From: Pseudomonas syringae
Lineage (GTDB): Bacteria > Pseudomonadota > Gammaproteobacteria > Pseudomonadales > Pseudomonadaceae
DNA length: 64,000 bases
Reading direction: 5' to 3'
Assembly (NCBI RefSeq): GCF_001698815.1
Contig: NZ_LGSI01000048.1
Span: forward strand, 1-64,000
How positions within the stretch are numbered: the first letter of the stretch is position 1; each line of letters opens with the position of its first letter. This document shows, one piece after another, positions 1 to 9,400 of this stretch. A program made the translations under genes and the position numbers. The notes beneath the pieces are model-generated. The model saw only the letters and a list, made by a program, of their open reading frames with translations. It was not told the origin of the DNA and did no database searches.

Positions 1-307
1 CGGGAAGGCGTTGGGTCAGGCAGATTGATGCTGGGACATCCGACGCCATCAGGGACAAGTCCCCTTCTACCGGAACAGGTACAGTTTGATACAAAATAAT
101 AACTACCTGTACAGTTATGCCGATCAGGCCTGCCATGGATTCAAGGCAGAATGACCAATCAGTCACCGACTATCCGCTGCGATGGCACAGGTGTGAATGC
201 TGGGATAGGCTTAACGGTTATTACGGCCACGCTTGATGAGGCAACTCTCTGGCTGGGCTTTGCTCGGACCCAAAAACACTGCGTTTCCTTAATTATGGAG
301 TTTCACC
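1..307. other. Non-coding lead-in with REP half-site and operator
   Basis: I see no convincing gene here. Around 52-72 lies a short REP-like half (GGACAAGTCCCCTTCTAC), related to the palindromes at 62450 and 63669. Positions 76-116 hold two direct repeats listed separately. The promoter for the DUF2388 operon should lie in the last 100 bases. Confidence 0.6.
76..116. promoter_or_regulatory. Candidate MocR/PdxR-type operator, direct repeats 30 bp apart
   Basis: GTACAGTT occurs at 79-86 and again at 109-116, exactly 30 bp apart (about three helical turns), around an AT-rich core with TAATAA. Paired direct repeats of this type are typical of operators bound by GntR/MocR regulators with an aminotransferase domain. 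No MocR gene is visible to the right, so the cognate gene may lie left of the window, or the site may be a remnant. Family assignment is inference. Confidence 0.4.
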
Positions 308-625
308 ATGTCCCGCCTACGTTTGCTCAGCGCTGTAGTCCTGCTGGCCGCCGCGACGAGCGCAAGCGCTTCCAGCTTTGTCGTTACTACGGATGCGGTC
401 GTGCGTGCAGTGGATGCTTCCACCAACGCCACCTCGAACATTTCGTCTTCCTTCAAGGATGACAAAATCGTGCGCGCCGCTCGCGACGACGCGGCAAGCT
501 TCGTTGCCAGTGCCGGCGAGATCCGTGGCGTTCAGCTGGAAGGCGCCTTCCAGCATATCCGTCAACTGGCTCCGCAACTGGATGCTACCGATGCTCAACT
601 GGCTCAAGCCATCCTGACCATCTGA
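308..625 (+). CDS. Exported DUF2388 protein (paralogue 1)
   Basis: A 105-residue protein with a Sec signal peptide (about residues 1-21, ending ASA/SA). The mature part carries the core shared by all three neighbouring paralogues: DDAASFVAS, then G-x-I-RG-x-Q-x-E, then an LR/IR-containing helix and a C-terminal LAQAIL. DUF2388 has no established function; some databases wrongly call it a Holliday-junction helicase subunit. The start is supported by ATGGAG 7 bases upstream. It is first in a same-strand set with two more DUF2388 genes and a DUF4105 gene, so it probably acts in the periplasm with them. Confidence 0.85.
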   Translation: MSRLRLLSAVVLLAAATSASASSFVVTTDAVVRAVDASTNATSNISSSFKDDKIVRAARDDAASFVASAGEIRGVQLEGAFQHIRQLAPQLDATDAQLAQAILTI

Positions 626-735
626 TTAGCGGATTTCGGCAGTCGGCAGTCGGCATGCAAGTGTCGATCTGCCGGGCTGGCTCTGGAACGGCCATTGCGC
701 TAGCCTTGGGCCTCGTTTTGCCAGTTCTCGAGACC

Positions 736-1041
736 ATGCGTTTACTGCCACTCCTGTTGCTCACGCCATTGGCGACCCTGTTCTGGGCCGGCCATGCTCA
801 GGCGTTCGATACGACCACGCAAAGCCTGGTGATCAGTGGTTATGCCACCAGCCAGGTGACGACCGGCCCGTTCGATAACAAGCTGATAATTGCCGCCCAG
901 GATGACGCAGCAGTGTTTATCGCCACTGATGGCCAACTGCGAGGAGCACAGTTTGAGTCGGCGTTGCTGTATTTGCGTCAGACCCAGCCAAAACTTCGTG
1001 CCAGCGACCTTGAACTGGCGCAGGCAATCCTCGTCCAATAA
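736..1041 (+). CDS. Exported DUF2388 protein (paralogue 2)
   Basis: I start this at the ATG at 736, giving 101 residues that begin with a clear signal peptide (MRLLPLLLL... AQA). A start at 655 would put about 27 non-signal residues in front of it. The mature region keeps DDAAVFIA, G-x-LRGAQ-x-E, LR and ELAQAIL but lacks much of the N-terminal Ser/Thr stretch of paralogue 1. The Shine-Dalgarno is weak (GAG). It lies 110 bases after paralogue 1 and 38 before paralogue 3. Function unknown, presumably periplasmic. Confidence 0.8.
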   Translation: MRLLPLLLLTPLATLFWAGHAQAFDTTTQSLVISGYATSQVTTGPFDNKLIIAAQDDAAVFIATDGQLRGAQFESALLYLRQTQPKLRASDLELAQAILVQ

Positions 1042-1079
1042 CCGCTTTCTACTCTTCTGCATTTTTTTGGAGACGTTTC

Positions 1080-1400
1080 ATGCGTACCCCGCTGATTGCC
1101 GCCACCCTGGGCCTGCTGTTGCTGGCCAACGTTGCCCAGGCTGAAACCGTCGTACAGACCAGTCACATCATCGTCAACGCGTTCGCCCGCACCATCGACT
1201 TCACTTCGGACACCACTACTTCGGTGCGCGATTCCAAGCTCGTTGTCGAGGCCAAGGATGATGCCGCCAGTTACGTCGCCAGCCGTGGCGATATCCGTGG
1301 TGCGCAACTCGAAGCCGCGTTCGACATGCTGCGCACCCGCGTTCCCGAAGCCCGCAATGCCAGCGATCAGGTTCTCGCCGAAGCCATCCTCGCACTGTGA
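1080..1400 (+). CDS. Exported DUF2388 protein (paralogue 3)
   Basis: A 106-residue protein with signal peptide MRTPLIAATLGLLLLANVAQA. The mature part contains KDDAASYVASRGDIRGAQLE and ends AEAILAL, the same core as the two genes before it. A TTGGAGACG Shine-Dalgarno precedes the ATG. Its TGA overlaps the GTG start of the DUF4105 gene by two bases (GTGA), so the two are probably translationally coupled. That coupling is the best evidence that DUF2388 and DUF4105 proteins work together. Function unknown. Confidence 0.87.
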   Translation: MRTPLIAATLGLLLLANVAQAETVVQTSHIIVNAFARTIDFTSDTTTSVRDSKLVVEAKDDAASYVASRGDIRGAQLEAAFDMLRTRVPEARNASDQVLAEAILAL

Positions 1401-3358
1401 GGCAGCTTGGTGCCTGGCTGTTGGCGTGCGCACTGGTGCTGACCGCCACGAGCGCCTTCGCCAGCCTGAGTCTGTCGCTGACCACTGACGGGCTCACTCC
1501 TGCGCAACAGCAAGCGACCCAGACCCTGCTCGACGAAGCGCTGCTCGCGCTGCCGCCGAGCTTTGTCCGCGATCTGGATCGGCGCGTTGAAGTGCGCTGG
1601 TCTGCCGACATGCCGGTCAACGCTTACGGCCAAGCGTCCGGGCCTTATCGATTGGACCTCAACACCAGTCTGCTGGCCGGCCTCACTGACGGCTCGGCTG
1701 CCACGGCAAAAACCAACCGCCCCCACGGCACCGTGCGCAACGAAATGCTCGCGACCGTGTTGCATGAGCTGACGCACGTTTATGATCGCGCCCGACTCTG
1801 GCAAGCCCCGCAGCGCTCGCTGATTATCAAGTGCTTGCGGCGCAGCAACACCCTGGGCAAAGTCGGCCTGCCGGAAGACTGCCGGGGCGAAACCGATCGA
1901 CGCTTCACCCTCAGCGACGACCCGCGCCTGCTGGACCTTGCCGGCTGGCCGCAATACGTCGGCCGCCGAGGCGAGCGCGAACAGCACAATGGCCAAGTCG
2001 CGCGCAGCCCGGACATCTACGAAACCACCAGCCCACTGGAGTTCGTCGCGGTCAACATGGAGTACTTCCTGCTCGATCCGGCCTACGCCTGCCGCCGCCC
2101 GGCGCTGTACGACTATTACAAGCAGCACTTCGGCTGGGCACCCAAGGCCAAAGACGCTTGCCCGACGTTCTATCCGTACCTGAACGCCGGCAGCGACTTC
2201 GGCCGCCAGCCGCTGGGCAAACTTGATCCCGAGCGCGTCTACGAGGTCGATTACCTGCTGGCCGAAGCCAACCAGAACATGATGAGCCGCTGGGGCCACA
2301 GCATGCTGCGTCTGGTGATCTGCAAACCGGGTCGCCCGCGCGGGCCGGACTGCCGACTGGATCTGGACCAGCACCTGGTGTTGTCCTATCGAGCATTCGT
2401 CGGCGACGTGCAGTTGTCGAGCTGGGATGGCTTGATGGGCGCTTATCCATCACGGCTGTTCGTCCTGCCACTGGGCCAGGTCATCGACGAATACACCAAG
2501 ACCGAACTGCGCAGCCTGGCATCGGTGCCGCTCAAGTTGTCCCGCCCGGAAATCGAAGGACTGGTGCAACACGCGGCCGAAATGCACTGGAGTTACGACG
2601 GCAATTACTTCTTCATCTCCAACAACTGCGCGGTGGAAAACCTCAAGCTGCTACGCAGCGGCACGAATAATCCACGGCTTGGCGATCTGGACAGCATCCT
2701 GCCCAATGGCCTGCTGGAAGTGCTGAAAGGGCGCGGCCTGGCTGACACCAGCGTGCTGGACGATCCCAAGGAAGCCTTGCGCCGGGGCTATCGCTTTGAC
2801 TCCTACCGCGACCGCTATCAAGCGATGTTCGAAGTCGTGCGCAAACGCCTACCCATCAAACAGACCACGGTCGAAGACTGGCTGTCGCTGCCCGCTCAGG
2901 AGCGCAAGCCATGGTTTGCCAAAGCGGATCTGCAGAGCAGCGCGGCGATGCTGCTGCTTGAACAAGCCAGCCTGCGTCGGCAATTGCTGACCGCTCAGGA
3001 TGAGGTCAAGCAACGCTACCTGAGCGCGCGCGAACAAAAAGACGGCAGCGTCTCGAAAGCCACCCAGACGCTGCAGGAAATTCTTGCCAGCAGTGGCTTT
3101 CTGAGTCGACCGGCGGAACTGCTGGACAGTGGCGGCTATGGCTTGCCGCAAGCAGCGGAATGGAAGCGACTGGAAGATGAAAGCGGCCAGCGCCAGAAAC
3201 AACTCCAGCGCCTGAGCGGAGACCTCGACAAAGAAGTCCGCGCCCTGCTCGAACCCGAACGCGCCGCCGAAATCGCCGCCAACGAAGCCAACCTCAAACA
3301 ACTGGGCGAGCACCTGCGAGCGCTGCATAAAGCGGCGGGCGGGCTGGAACTGCCTTAA
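1397..3358 (+). CDS. Exported DUF4105 protein with HExxH motif
   Basis: A 653-residue protein starting with GTG inside the stop of the preceding gene, with a signal peptide (residues 1-22). Residues 123-130 read HELTHVYD, a gluzincin-type zinc motif; E215 or E222 could supply a third ligand (inference). The middle part has GHSML (H301) and FISNNC (C411), the spaced His and Cys typical of DUF4105. In Bacteroides the lipoprotein N-acyltransferase Lnb belongs to this family, which has a papain-like thiol fold. The last 150 residues are charged and probably coiled coil. Likely periplasmic; whether it is a protease, an acyltransferase or both cannot be read from sequence. Confidence 0.83.
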   Translation: MRQLGAWLLACALVLTATSAFASLSLSLTTDGLTPAQQQATQTLLDEALLALPPSFVRDLDRRVEVRWSADMPVNAYGQASGPYRLDLNTSLLAGLTDGSAATAKTNRPHGTVRNEMLATVLHELTHVYDRARLWQAPQRSLIIKCLRRSNTLGKVGLPEDCRGETDRRFTLSDDPRLLDLAGWPQYVGRRGEREQHNGQVARSPDIYETTSPLEFVAVNMEYFLLDPAYACRRPALYDYYKQHFGWAPKAKDACPTFYPYLNAGSDFGRQPLGKLDPERVYEVDYLLAEANQNMMSRWGHSMLRLVICKPGRPRGPDCRLDLDQHLVLSYRAFVGDVQLSSWDGLMGAYPSRLFVLPLGQVIDEYTKTELRSLASVPLKLSRPEIEGLVQHAAEMHWSYDGNYFFISNNCAVENLKLLRSGTNNPRLGDLDSILPNGLLEVLKGRGLADTSVLDDPKEALRRGYRFDSYRDRYQAMFEVVRKRLPIKQTTVEDWLSLPAQERKPWFAKADLQSSAAMLLLEQASLRRQLLTAQDEVKQRYLSAREQKDGSVSKATQTLQEILASSGFLSRPAELLDSGGYGLPQAAEWKRLEDESGQRQKQLQRLSGDLDKEVRALLEPERAAEIAANEANLKQLGEHLRALHKAAGGLELP

Positions 3359-3384
3359 GTGTTTGCAGGCGAAATGCTGAACTC

Positions 3385-3490
3385 TGTAGGAGCGAATTTA
3401 TTCGCGAAGGCGTCAGCCATGACGACGAGTTGTGTCAGGTAAGCATCCCGCGATCAACCCGGCCCGCTCCCGGATAAATCCGATCCTACA
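3385..3490. repeat. REP doublet (inverted pair)
   Basis: Two palindromic units of the TGTAGGAGCG...TTCGCGAAGGCGTC type, one at 3385-3413 and a diverged inverted copy at 3468-3490 ending GATCCTACA. They lie between the convergent DUF4105 and SCP2-like genes, a usual place for Pseudomonas REP pairs, where they can also act as a transcription barrier. Confidence 0.8.
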
Positions 3491-3504
3491 GAGACGAGCA
3501 CCTG

Positions 3505-3882
3505 CTAAACCTTCTTCTTTCTCGGCTTCAGATACTTCATCAAGCCTTGAAACCAGATCACCAGACCGGGATTGCCCTTGATCTGGATATCCTGATCCTG
3601 AATACCCTTCATGAACGCTAACTGCTTGTTCTTGGCCTGCAGTGTGGCAAACCCGAAAGCGGCATCCTTGAAACAAATGGCGAACGCTGGTTCAGCAACG
3701 GTACCGGCACGACTGGTGATGCGCTGGTCACTCACCACGAAATGCCGCGCCACCTTGCCATCGAAAGTTTGCAGCTGAAAAGTCAGCGCCTTGCCGGCCA
3801 ACTGTTGTTGAAACGCAGGGTTACTGCGACTGGCCCGAGACATCAACAGGCCCAGCATCCAGAGTAGAAAACGAAACTTCAT
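3505..3882 (-). CDS. Small SCP2-like protein
   Basis: I start at the ATG at 3882 (MKFRFLLWMLGLL), 125 residues, because GAGG sits 8 bases upstream; a longer reading would add over 50 unlikely residues. The N-terminus is hydrophobic and may be a membrane anchor or uncleaved signal. The body (LTFQLQTFDGKVARHFVVSDQ... FAICFKDAAFGFATL... IKGNPGLVIWFQGLMKYLKP) resembles SCP2 sterol/lipid-carrier domains in its strand pattern and its C-terminal motif. The tail is very basic (KPRKKKV). Lipid binding is inference; the ligand is unknown. It stands alone, convergent with the DUF4105 gene. Confidence 0.6.
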   Translation of the reverse strand: MKFRFLLWMLGLLMSRASRSNPAFQQQLAGKALTFQLQTFDGKVARHFVVSDQRITSRAGTVAEPAFAICFKDAAFGFATLQAKNKQLAFMKGIQDQDIQIKGNPGLVIWFQGLMKYLKPRKKKV

Positions 3883-4090
3883 GACACTGCCTCGGTAGCA
3901 AATCCCGGTCGGAGCAACCGGCGCAGCAGTGTAGCGGTTCGCATGATGCACTTCAGCAGGAAAATACATTCCTTTTCGGCGAAGATGGCGACAATAACGT
4001 GACTGATCGGTCACTGTTTGCGGCGTCAAGCGAAGCGCCATGCTGAGAAAGAATGGCGCTTGCCCGGGGGTTCAACGGATCAAACAGGAA

Positions 4091-4546
4091 TCAGCGGATG
4101 CTGCTGATGCTGCCTTTGTTGCCAGTTACTTTGACGTCGACCTTCTTGAAGATGAAGTAGTCTTTGATGTTCACTTCATAACGAGGCGCAACGATCAGGT
4201 CGGCGCCCGAAGACTTAACAGCCTTGTAGGCTGCAGCTGCCTTGGCTTGTGCGACCGGATCGGGAATTGGCAGACCCAGGCCGCCCAATGCACCGCCACC
4301 ACCGCCGCCAGCGCCATACACCACGCCGTCCGCGAATTGAGTGTCGCCGCCGAAGGCAAAGAAGTTGAACAGGATATTGGTGGACGATTGACCACTGATG
4401 GCTTCGCCGACTTTGATGTCTGCTTTCAGATCACTTTTGACAACGCCTTCCAACGGCGCACTTGGCTGACTCATGTTGTAGCTGACGCAGCCGCTGGTGG
4501 TCGCAATCAAGGTCGCAATCGCAGCAGACATCCATAGCTTTTTCAT
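4091..4546 (-). CDS. Glycine-rich lipoprotein
   Basis: A 151-residue protein with a type II signal peptide; the lipobox is LATTSGC (Cys about residue 20). A run of glycines (about residues 80-90, GAGGGGGGALGG) sits in the middle, followed by an Ala/Lys helix and a C-terminal strand-rich part (ADLIVAPRYEVNIKDYFIFKKVDVKVTG). AGGAAAG precedes the ATG. The shape resembles small outer-membrane lipoproteins with a YadA/TRL-like glycine stretch, but I do not recognise the family. It lies just beyond the T6SS operon on the same strand, after 230 bases with no gene, so it is probably transcribed separately. Confidence 0.72.
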   Translation of the reverse strand: MKKLWMSAAIATLIATTSGCVSYNMSQPSAPLEGVVKSDLKADIKVGEAISGQSSTNILFNFFAFGGDTQFADGVVYGAGGGGGGALGGLGLPIPDPVAQAKAAAAYKAVKSSGADLIVAPRYEVNIKDYFIFKKVDVKVTGNKGSISSIR

Positions 4547-4777
4547 AACACTTTCCTGGGTAGTTTTTTAGGGGTTATCAACAGCGGCGGAACTTTAAGG
4601 GAATCAGGAATATTAAAAAGTCGGAAAATTCCTAGGATTACGTAGTCCACAATACTTAGTTGTAGGGAAAATTCTGACACAGCAATACTCGGACAAAACT
4701 TGAAAAGTCCTGACATAAAGTAGGAAAAATATTGATAGCGCGTAGTTGATTTACAGACGAAGTGCCGGGGCCGGCAA

Positions 4778-5758
4778 TCAGAACTGCATGCGGCCGATGG
4801 GCACGGTGCTGAACGCATCGCGCAGTTCGCGGGCGGTGATGGTTCGGATGTCTGCATCCAGCGCCAATGCCAGGCGTAGGGCGGGCCAGAACCGGATGGG
4901 GAGATTGGCAGGAGGGCGCAGCTTGGCCCATAGCCGTCCCGCCCTGGCCTGAGTCGATGACATCTGCGGGAAAGGATGTTTGCCGCACGCCAGTTCATAA
5001 AGAACACAGCCCATGGCAAACACATCCGTGCGAGTAGATAGCGGAGCACCCTCAAGCAACTCCGGGGCGGCATAGCCGGGTGTCCAGGCCTTGAAACGCT
5101 CACGGCTCAACTTCGGCAGCCCGGTCAGCACGCCCTCCAACGCGCGCCCCAACCCAAAGTCAAAGATTCTCGGGCCGTCGTCCGTGAGCATCAGATTGCT
5201 TGGCTTCAAGTCTCCGTGCAGCACGCCACGTTCGTGGGAATAGGCAAGTGCATCAAGCAACGGCACAGCAACACGTTGTAATTCGTCGGCGCAAAGTCCG
5301 GCCGGTTGCTCAGTCAGCAGCTTGTCCAGCCCGATACCACGCATCAATTCCTGTGTAACAAAAGCTCTTTGGCACTCCGGCTCGACCTCGAATGCATGCA
5401 GGCGGATCACATTGGGATGACGCAAATGCCGCGTCAGGGCAAATTCGCTGTACAGCAATACGTCCGCATCCGGTGCGTCGACAAACTCATCGCTGAGCAG
5501 TTTCACTGCCAGGTAGGGGTCCGGCTCGCCGTGCTGCTCATGGACCAGATCCCTGGCGCGATACACCACGCCCATGCCACCGGCGCCCAGCACGTCCTCC
5601 AGTTGATAGCGTCTGCAGAGTATTCGCGGTAAATCAGCCAACAATGCTTTGGACGATGTCGGCAAAGGCTGCGCCGAGCCCAACCCTCCAGCCAAAGCAA
5701 AACAGGTTAACTGGCCAGCCTGATCCCCAGTGCCGACAGGCGCCTTGGGCTTGCTCAT
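4778..5758 (-). CDS. stk1: T6SS-associated Ser/Thr protein kinase
   Basis: A 326-residue eukaryotic-type kinase. It has the glycine loop GAGGMG (about residues 58-63), the ATP-anchoring AVK lysine (K86), the catalytic loop HGDLKPSNLML, DFG and the APE motif YAAPELLEG. I see no transmembrane segment or C-terminal sensor domain, unlike longer PpkA kinases. Its ATG overlaps the stop of the phosphatase gene (ATGA), which fixes the start. In P. aeruginosa HSI-II the same pair, stp1-stk1, ends the operon. It probably regulates T6SS assembly by threonine phosphorylation, with the adjacent FHA protein as a plausible target (inference). Confidence 0.9.
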   Translation of the reverse strand: MSKPKAPVGTGDQAGQLTCFALAGGLGSAQPLPTSSKALLADLPRILCRRYQLEDVLGAGGMGVVYRARDLVHEQHGEPDPYLAVKLLSDEFVDAPDADVLLYSEFALTRHLRHPNVIRLHAFEVEPECQRAFVTQELMRGIGLDKLLTEQPAGLCADELQRVAVPLLDALAYSHERGVLHGDLKPSNLMLTDDGPRIFDFGLGRALEGVLTGLPKLSRERFKAWTPGYAAPELLEGAPLSTRTDVFAMGCVLYELACGKHPFPQMSSTQARAGRLWAKLRPPANLPIRFWPALRLALALDADIRTITARELRDAFSTVPIGRMQF

Positions 5759-6483
5759 GGCCGAATCACCACCGCAGTCAGATTGTCGCTGGCCGGACCG
5801 AGCAAAGCCCGTTCGAACAACAGGTCCAGTGCCAGGCCGGATGAATTCATACTCAGGGCGTCGCTCAGCGCATGGGGCCCGAGCGCTTGATAAAGCCCGT
5901 CGGAGCAAAGCAGAAACACGTCGTCCCGCTGAAGCTTGAGCTCGATGACTTCAAGGCAAAGTGAATGGTCGGCACCCACGGCACGGGTCAAGGCATGAGC
6001 GGCCGGATGCTGCGCGGCCTGATCCGACGTCAACTGCTTGCTATCCATCAGATGCTGCAACATCGAGTGATCGCGTGAAAGCTGGTAGAGCCGGTGATCA
6101 CGCCATAGGTAACACCGGCTATCGCCAGCCCACAAACAGGCAGCACGGTTGCCCTCGACCAACAGAGCGACCACCGTGCTGCCAATGGTTGAGTCCTGTC
6201 CGGGAATGACGGTCATTTCCTGGCCAAGACGCCGATTGACCCATTGCAGACACTGACGCACCGCCTCCAGTCGTTCGTCAAGACAACCCCGCCAGTCCAG
6301 CCCGGCAAGACTGCTCACGATCAACTGGCTGGCAATATCTCCGCCTCGATGACCGCCCATTCCATCAGCGACAACCCAAAGACCACGCTCTGGGCAGTCG
6401 AGAAACGCGTCCTCGTTGCGCGCCCTGACCTTACCCGGATCAGTACGCGCCATGCTTCGGTAAGCGCGTCGGTAGGTCATCAA
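5755..6483 (-). CDS. stp1: PP2C-family Ser/Thr phosphatase of T6SS
   Basis: A 242-residue PP2C phosphatase. The metal-binding motifs are VADGMGGHRGGD near residue 40, GDSRCYLW mid-way, SDGLY near residue 195 and a C-terminal DNLTAVV. It should reverse phosphorylation by the kinase encoded next. The start overlaps the tssM stop (ATGA) and the end overlaps the kinase start, so all three are translationally coupled. Paired PP2C and kinase genes at the end of a T6SS operon are characteristic of HSI-II-type loci. Confidence 0.92.
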   Translation of the reverse strand: MMTYRRAYRSMARTDPGKVRARNEDAFLDCPERGLWVVADGMGGHRGGDIASQLIVSSLAGLDWRGCLDERLEAVRQCLQWVNRRLGQEMTVIPGQDSTIGSTVVALLVEGNRAACLWAGDSRCYLWRDHRLYQLSRDHSMLQHLMDSKQLTSDQAAQHPAAHALTRAVGADHSLCLEVIELKLQRDDVFLLCSDGLYQALGPHALSDALSMNSSGLALDLLFERALLGPASDNLTAVVIRP

Positions 6484-9400
6484 AGCTGTCCCGGCAACCG
6501 GAAACGCCGAACGGCGCTCAGATCAAAGGGGTTCGGCGAACGCTGGCTGGTGAGCAGATAGTTGGCCCGCAAGCCACCGACGTTGGCCTTCATAATCATG
6601 ACGTCGCGCCCTCGCAAGTATTCGGTCTGCATCAGATCGAACAGCCGGAACAACGACCATGGCCCGGTATTTTCTTCCAGCCCCAGGGCTCGACCGGCGA
6701 TCTTTTCCAGTACCAGACTGGTGCGACCATAGTCTGCGTCAGTAGGCCATTTGAAGGACGCCGGGACGACCGGACCATGGCGATATTCCATCTGCTGGTG
6801 CCCCAAACGAAACTCGGCACGGCTGACACTTGGGTCCAGGGTGTAGGGCTCAAGCTTGAACAGAATCTGCGGCTCGTTCGGGTTCTCGGCAAAGAAGCTG
6901 CGGCGTATCACGTTTGCATGTGACATTTGCTCCAGAAACACCCGTGACATTGGCAAGGTCCGCCCATCGACGCTGCGCAGGCGGTAACTGCCGGGTTCAC
7001 CACTGACGAAGGGACGCATGAAGGTGTCGAAGAATTTCTCCGCGAGACCCTGGGCCCGGAAAAACTCGCGGAAGTCGTTGAGCGCCACATCGCTGGTGCT
7101 GTGGGCGCTGAACGGATAACGCTTGTCGATGGCCTTGCCGTAGAAACTATAAAGCTCGTTCTGGTAACGCTGATTGAGGTACTGATACGCATCGCCGAGC
7201 ACCATCGACCACGTGTCATCGGCAACCGCGCTGAACCAACCGTTGACCGGCTGCGGCAGGCGCGTGGATGTATTGCGCAAAGCGCTCAACACATCACGCT
7301 GACCTCCCATGCGCGCCTTGGCCAACTCATACGCGCTTTGATCCTGCTGACTGGAACGCGCCAGAGTCGACAGCTGTAATTGCAGCTCATTGAGCGCTTG
7401 AAACGCCGGGGCCAGATCCGCAGCCGGGCCATTGCTGTCATCGAGCAACCGATGCAAAGGCTCAAAACGACGTTGCATAGACTTCTTGGCGGTATCGGGC
7501 AGGTTCTTGACCATAGCATCCTTGGCCTGTTCAGCCGCAGCGGCGGCAACTTTACCGAGTGCGCCAGCCTTGGCAGGTTCGGCAGACGTAAGCGCCTCGA
7601 CACTTTCGGCGGTGGCCTGGAAGCGGGTGTGATCACGCACCTCCATGAGCAACTGCAACAACGGCGAACTGGCGGCGGTCAGGCTCGCGACCTGATCGGC
7701 ACCGTCGGCGGCAAAGGTAAACGACTGCAGTCGCACCCGACCGACCGCTTCACTCCAGTGATTTGAGTAATCGCGGAAGTAGAACTGCTCAAGCTCGACC
7801 ATCAAACGACGCAGGTCCATTGCGCTGATGTCGGTGCCCTCCCCCAGAACCCAGTTATCACGCAGGATGCCGGTCACCAGCGCGGGACCTTTTACCACGA
7901 AGTTCTGCTGATAGCCGCGTTGGGTATAGAACCCCGGAATTGCGTAATCGGTCCCGGTAAATATCGAACCTTGCGGCCCGAGATGCTGATTCAGGCGATA
8001 CTGCGGCAAGTCCTGAGCCTGATCACGCAGTGCACGATAAACCACAGTCGCCAGCGACTCACTGCGCAGTACCTGACGCGCCTGAGTTACCAGTTCAGTG
8101 TTCAGCGAATGACTGAACGGGCGAACAAGCAAGCGCTGCAAATGCTCGTTGAGACTATTTTGGGCCGCTGTGTTTCCGCTGAAACGCACGGACCAATCCG
8201 CGGCAACCCACTCCTTGAGCCACGCAGCATCTCGCCTCTCCTGGAGGTTAAGCATCAGATAAGCGCGCAGGCTGCCAGATAATTGTTCGCGATCCTGAAG
8301 GTTCGAGCGAATCTGCGCCTCCAGGAGACGAGCCACACGCGGTAATAACAGGGTTTCCAGCTCGCGCCGGTAAGCCGCATCAAGTACGAGGTTGCTGGGC
8401 TCGCCCTGATACAGGCCGTTGCGCTCATGCAAACCGATCTGCTGCTTGTCAGGGAATACATTGCTGGCTTGATAGCTCAAGTCCAGAGCCTTGAGCGCCG
8501 CCAGTTCATCATCCTGCGGACTCAACGCCGAGCGCTCCTGGGTCAACTGTCTGGCCAGATCGCGCAAACTCTCAAGCCGCTGATGGTTCGCCGAAAAGCC
8601 GCTGGCCCAGGCCAGTGCGAACAGGCTCAAAGCCGCTAGCGACCCACCGTACAGAACACGATGTCGCCAGTGGATGCGGTGCGCCTCTCGCTTGTCGAGT
8701 CCGACCAGTTCGGCCTCAGGAAAGATCACGCGAGCCAACAGATTATTGATGAACAAGGCGCGCCCGCTACGCAGGGTAGGCAATACGCTGCTTGCCATGC
8801 CGGAACTTGCGCCGATGGCTGCGGTGTCCTTGTTCAGCTTATTGGCAAGATGAGGCGCGCTGGCCAGGTAAAAACCGCGCAATTGGCTGGAGCGCTGATA
8901 GCGGCTGCCAGTGAAGGCCATGTCGACGAACAGGCAAAGCCGCTCGCCAACCATCCCGAGGCGATTGGGAAACTCCAGAATCAAACCCCGGCGTTTGATA
9001 TCCCGATCAAGATGCATCCGGCTGACCACCTGGCTATTCAAGCGCTGCAACAGAGCATCGAACGCCGCGCGCAGAATAACCGCGTCGGTGCCGTTCTGAT
9101 CCTTGCGAAAAGTCGCCCCCAATACCTGCTCGGTTTCTTCGCGGGAAAGTTGATCGAAAAACGTGGTGAAACCCGGCAACTCGTCTGCTTTGCTCAACAC
9201 CAGATAGACCGGAACATCCACATGCAACCGTTGATGAATCTCCTGCAGACGCGAACGCACCTGACGGGCCAGGTTTTCCAGCTCGTCTTCGGGGCCGCCC
9301 AGGGTTTCGATATCCACCGACACCAGAATCCCATTGAGCGGGCGATTGCGGCGGCGCGTACGCAGCAAGCCGAGCAGCGTTGACCATGAGGCTCTATCGA

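Noticed and set aside
151..462. Open frame before and across the first DUF2388 gene
   Set aside because: It overlaps the DUF2388 gene in another frame, has no Shine-Dalgarno and resembles no family.
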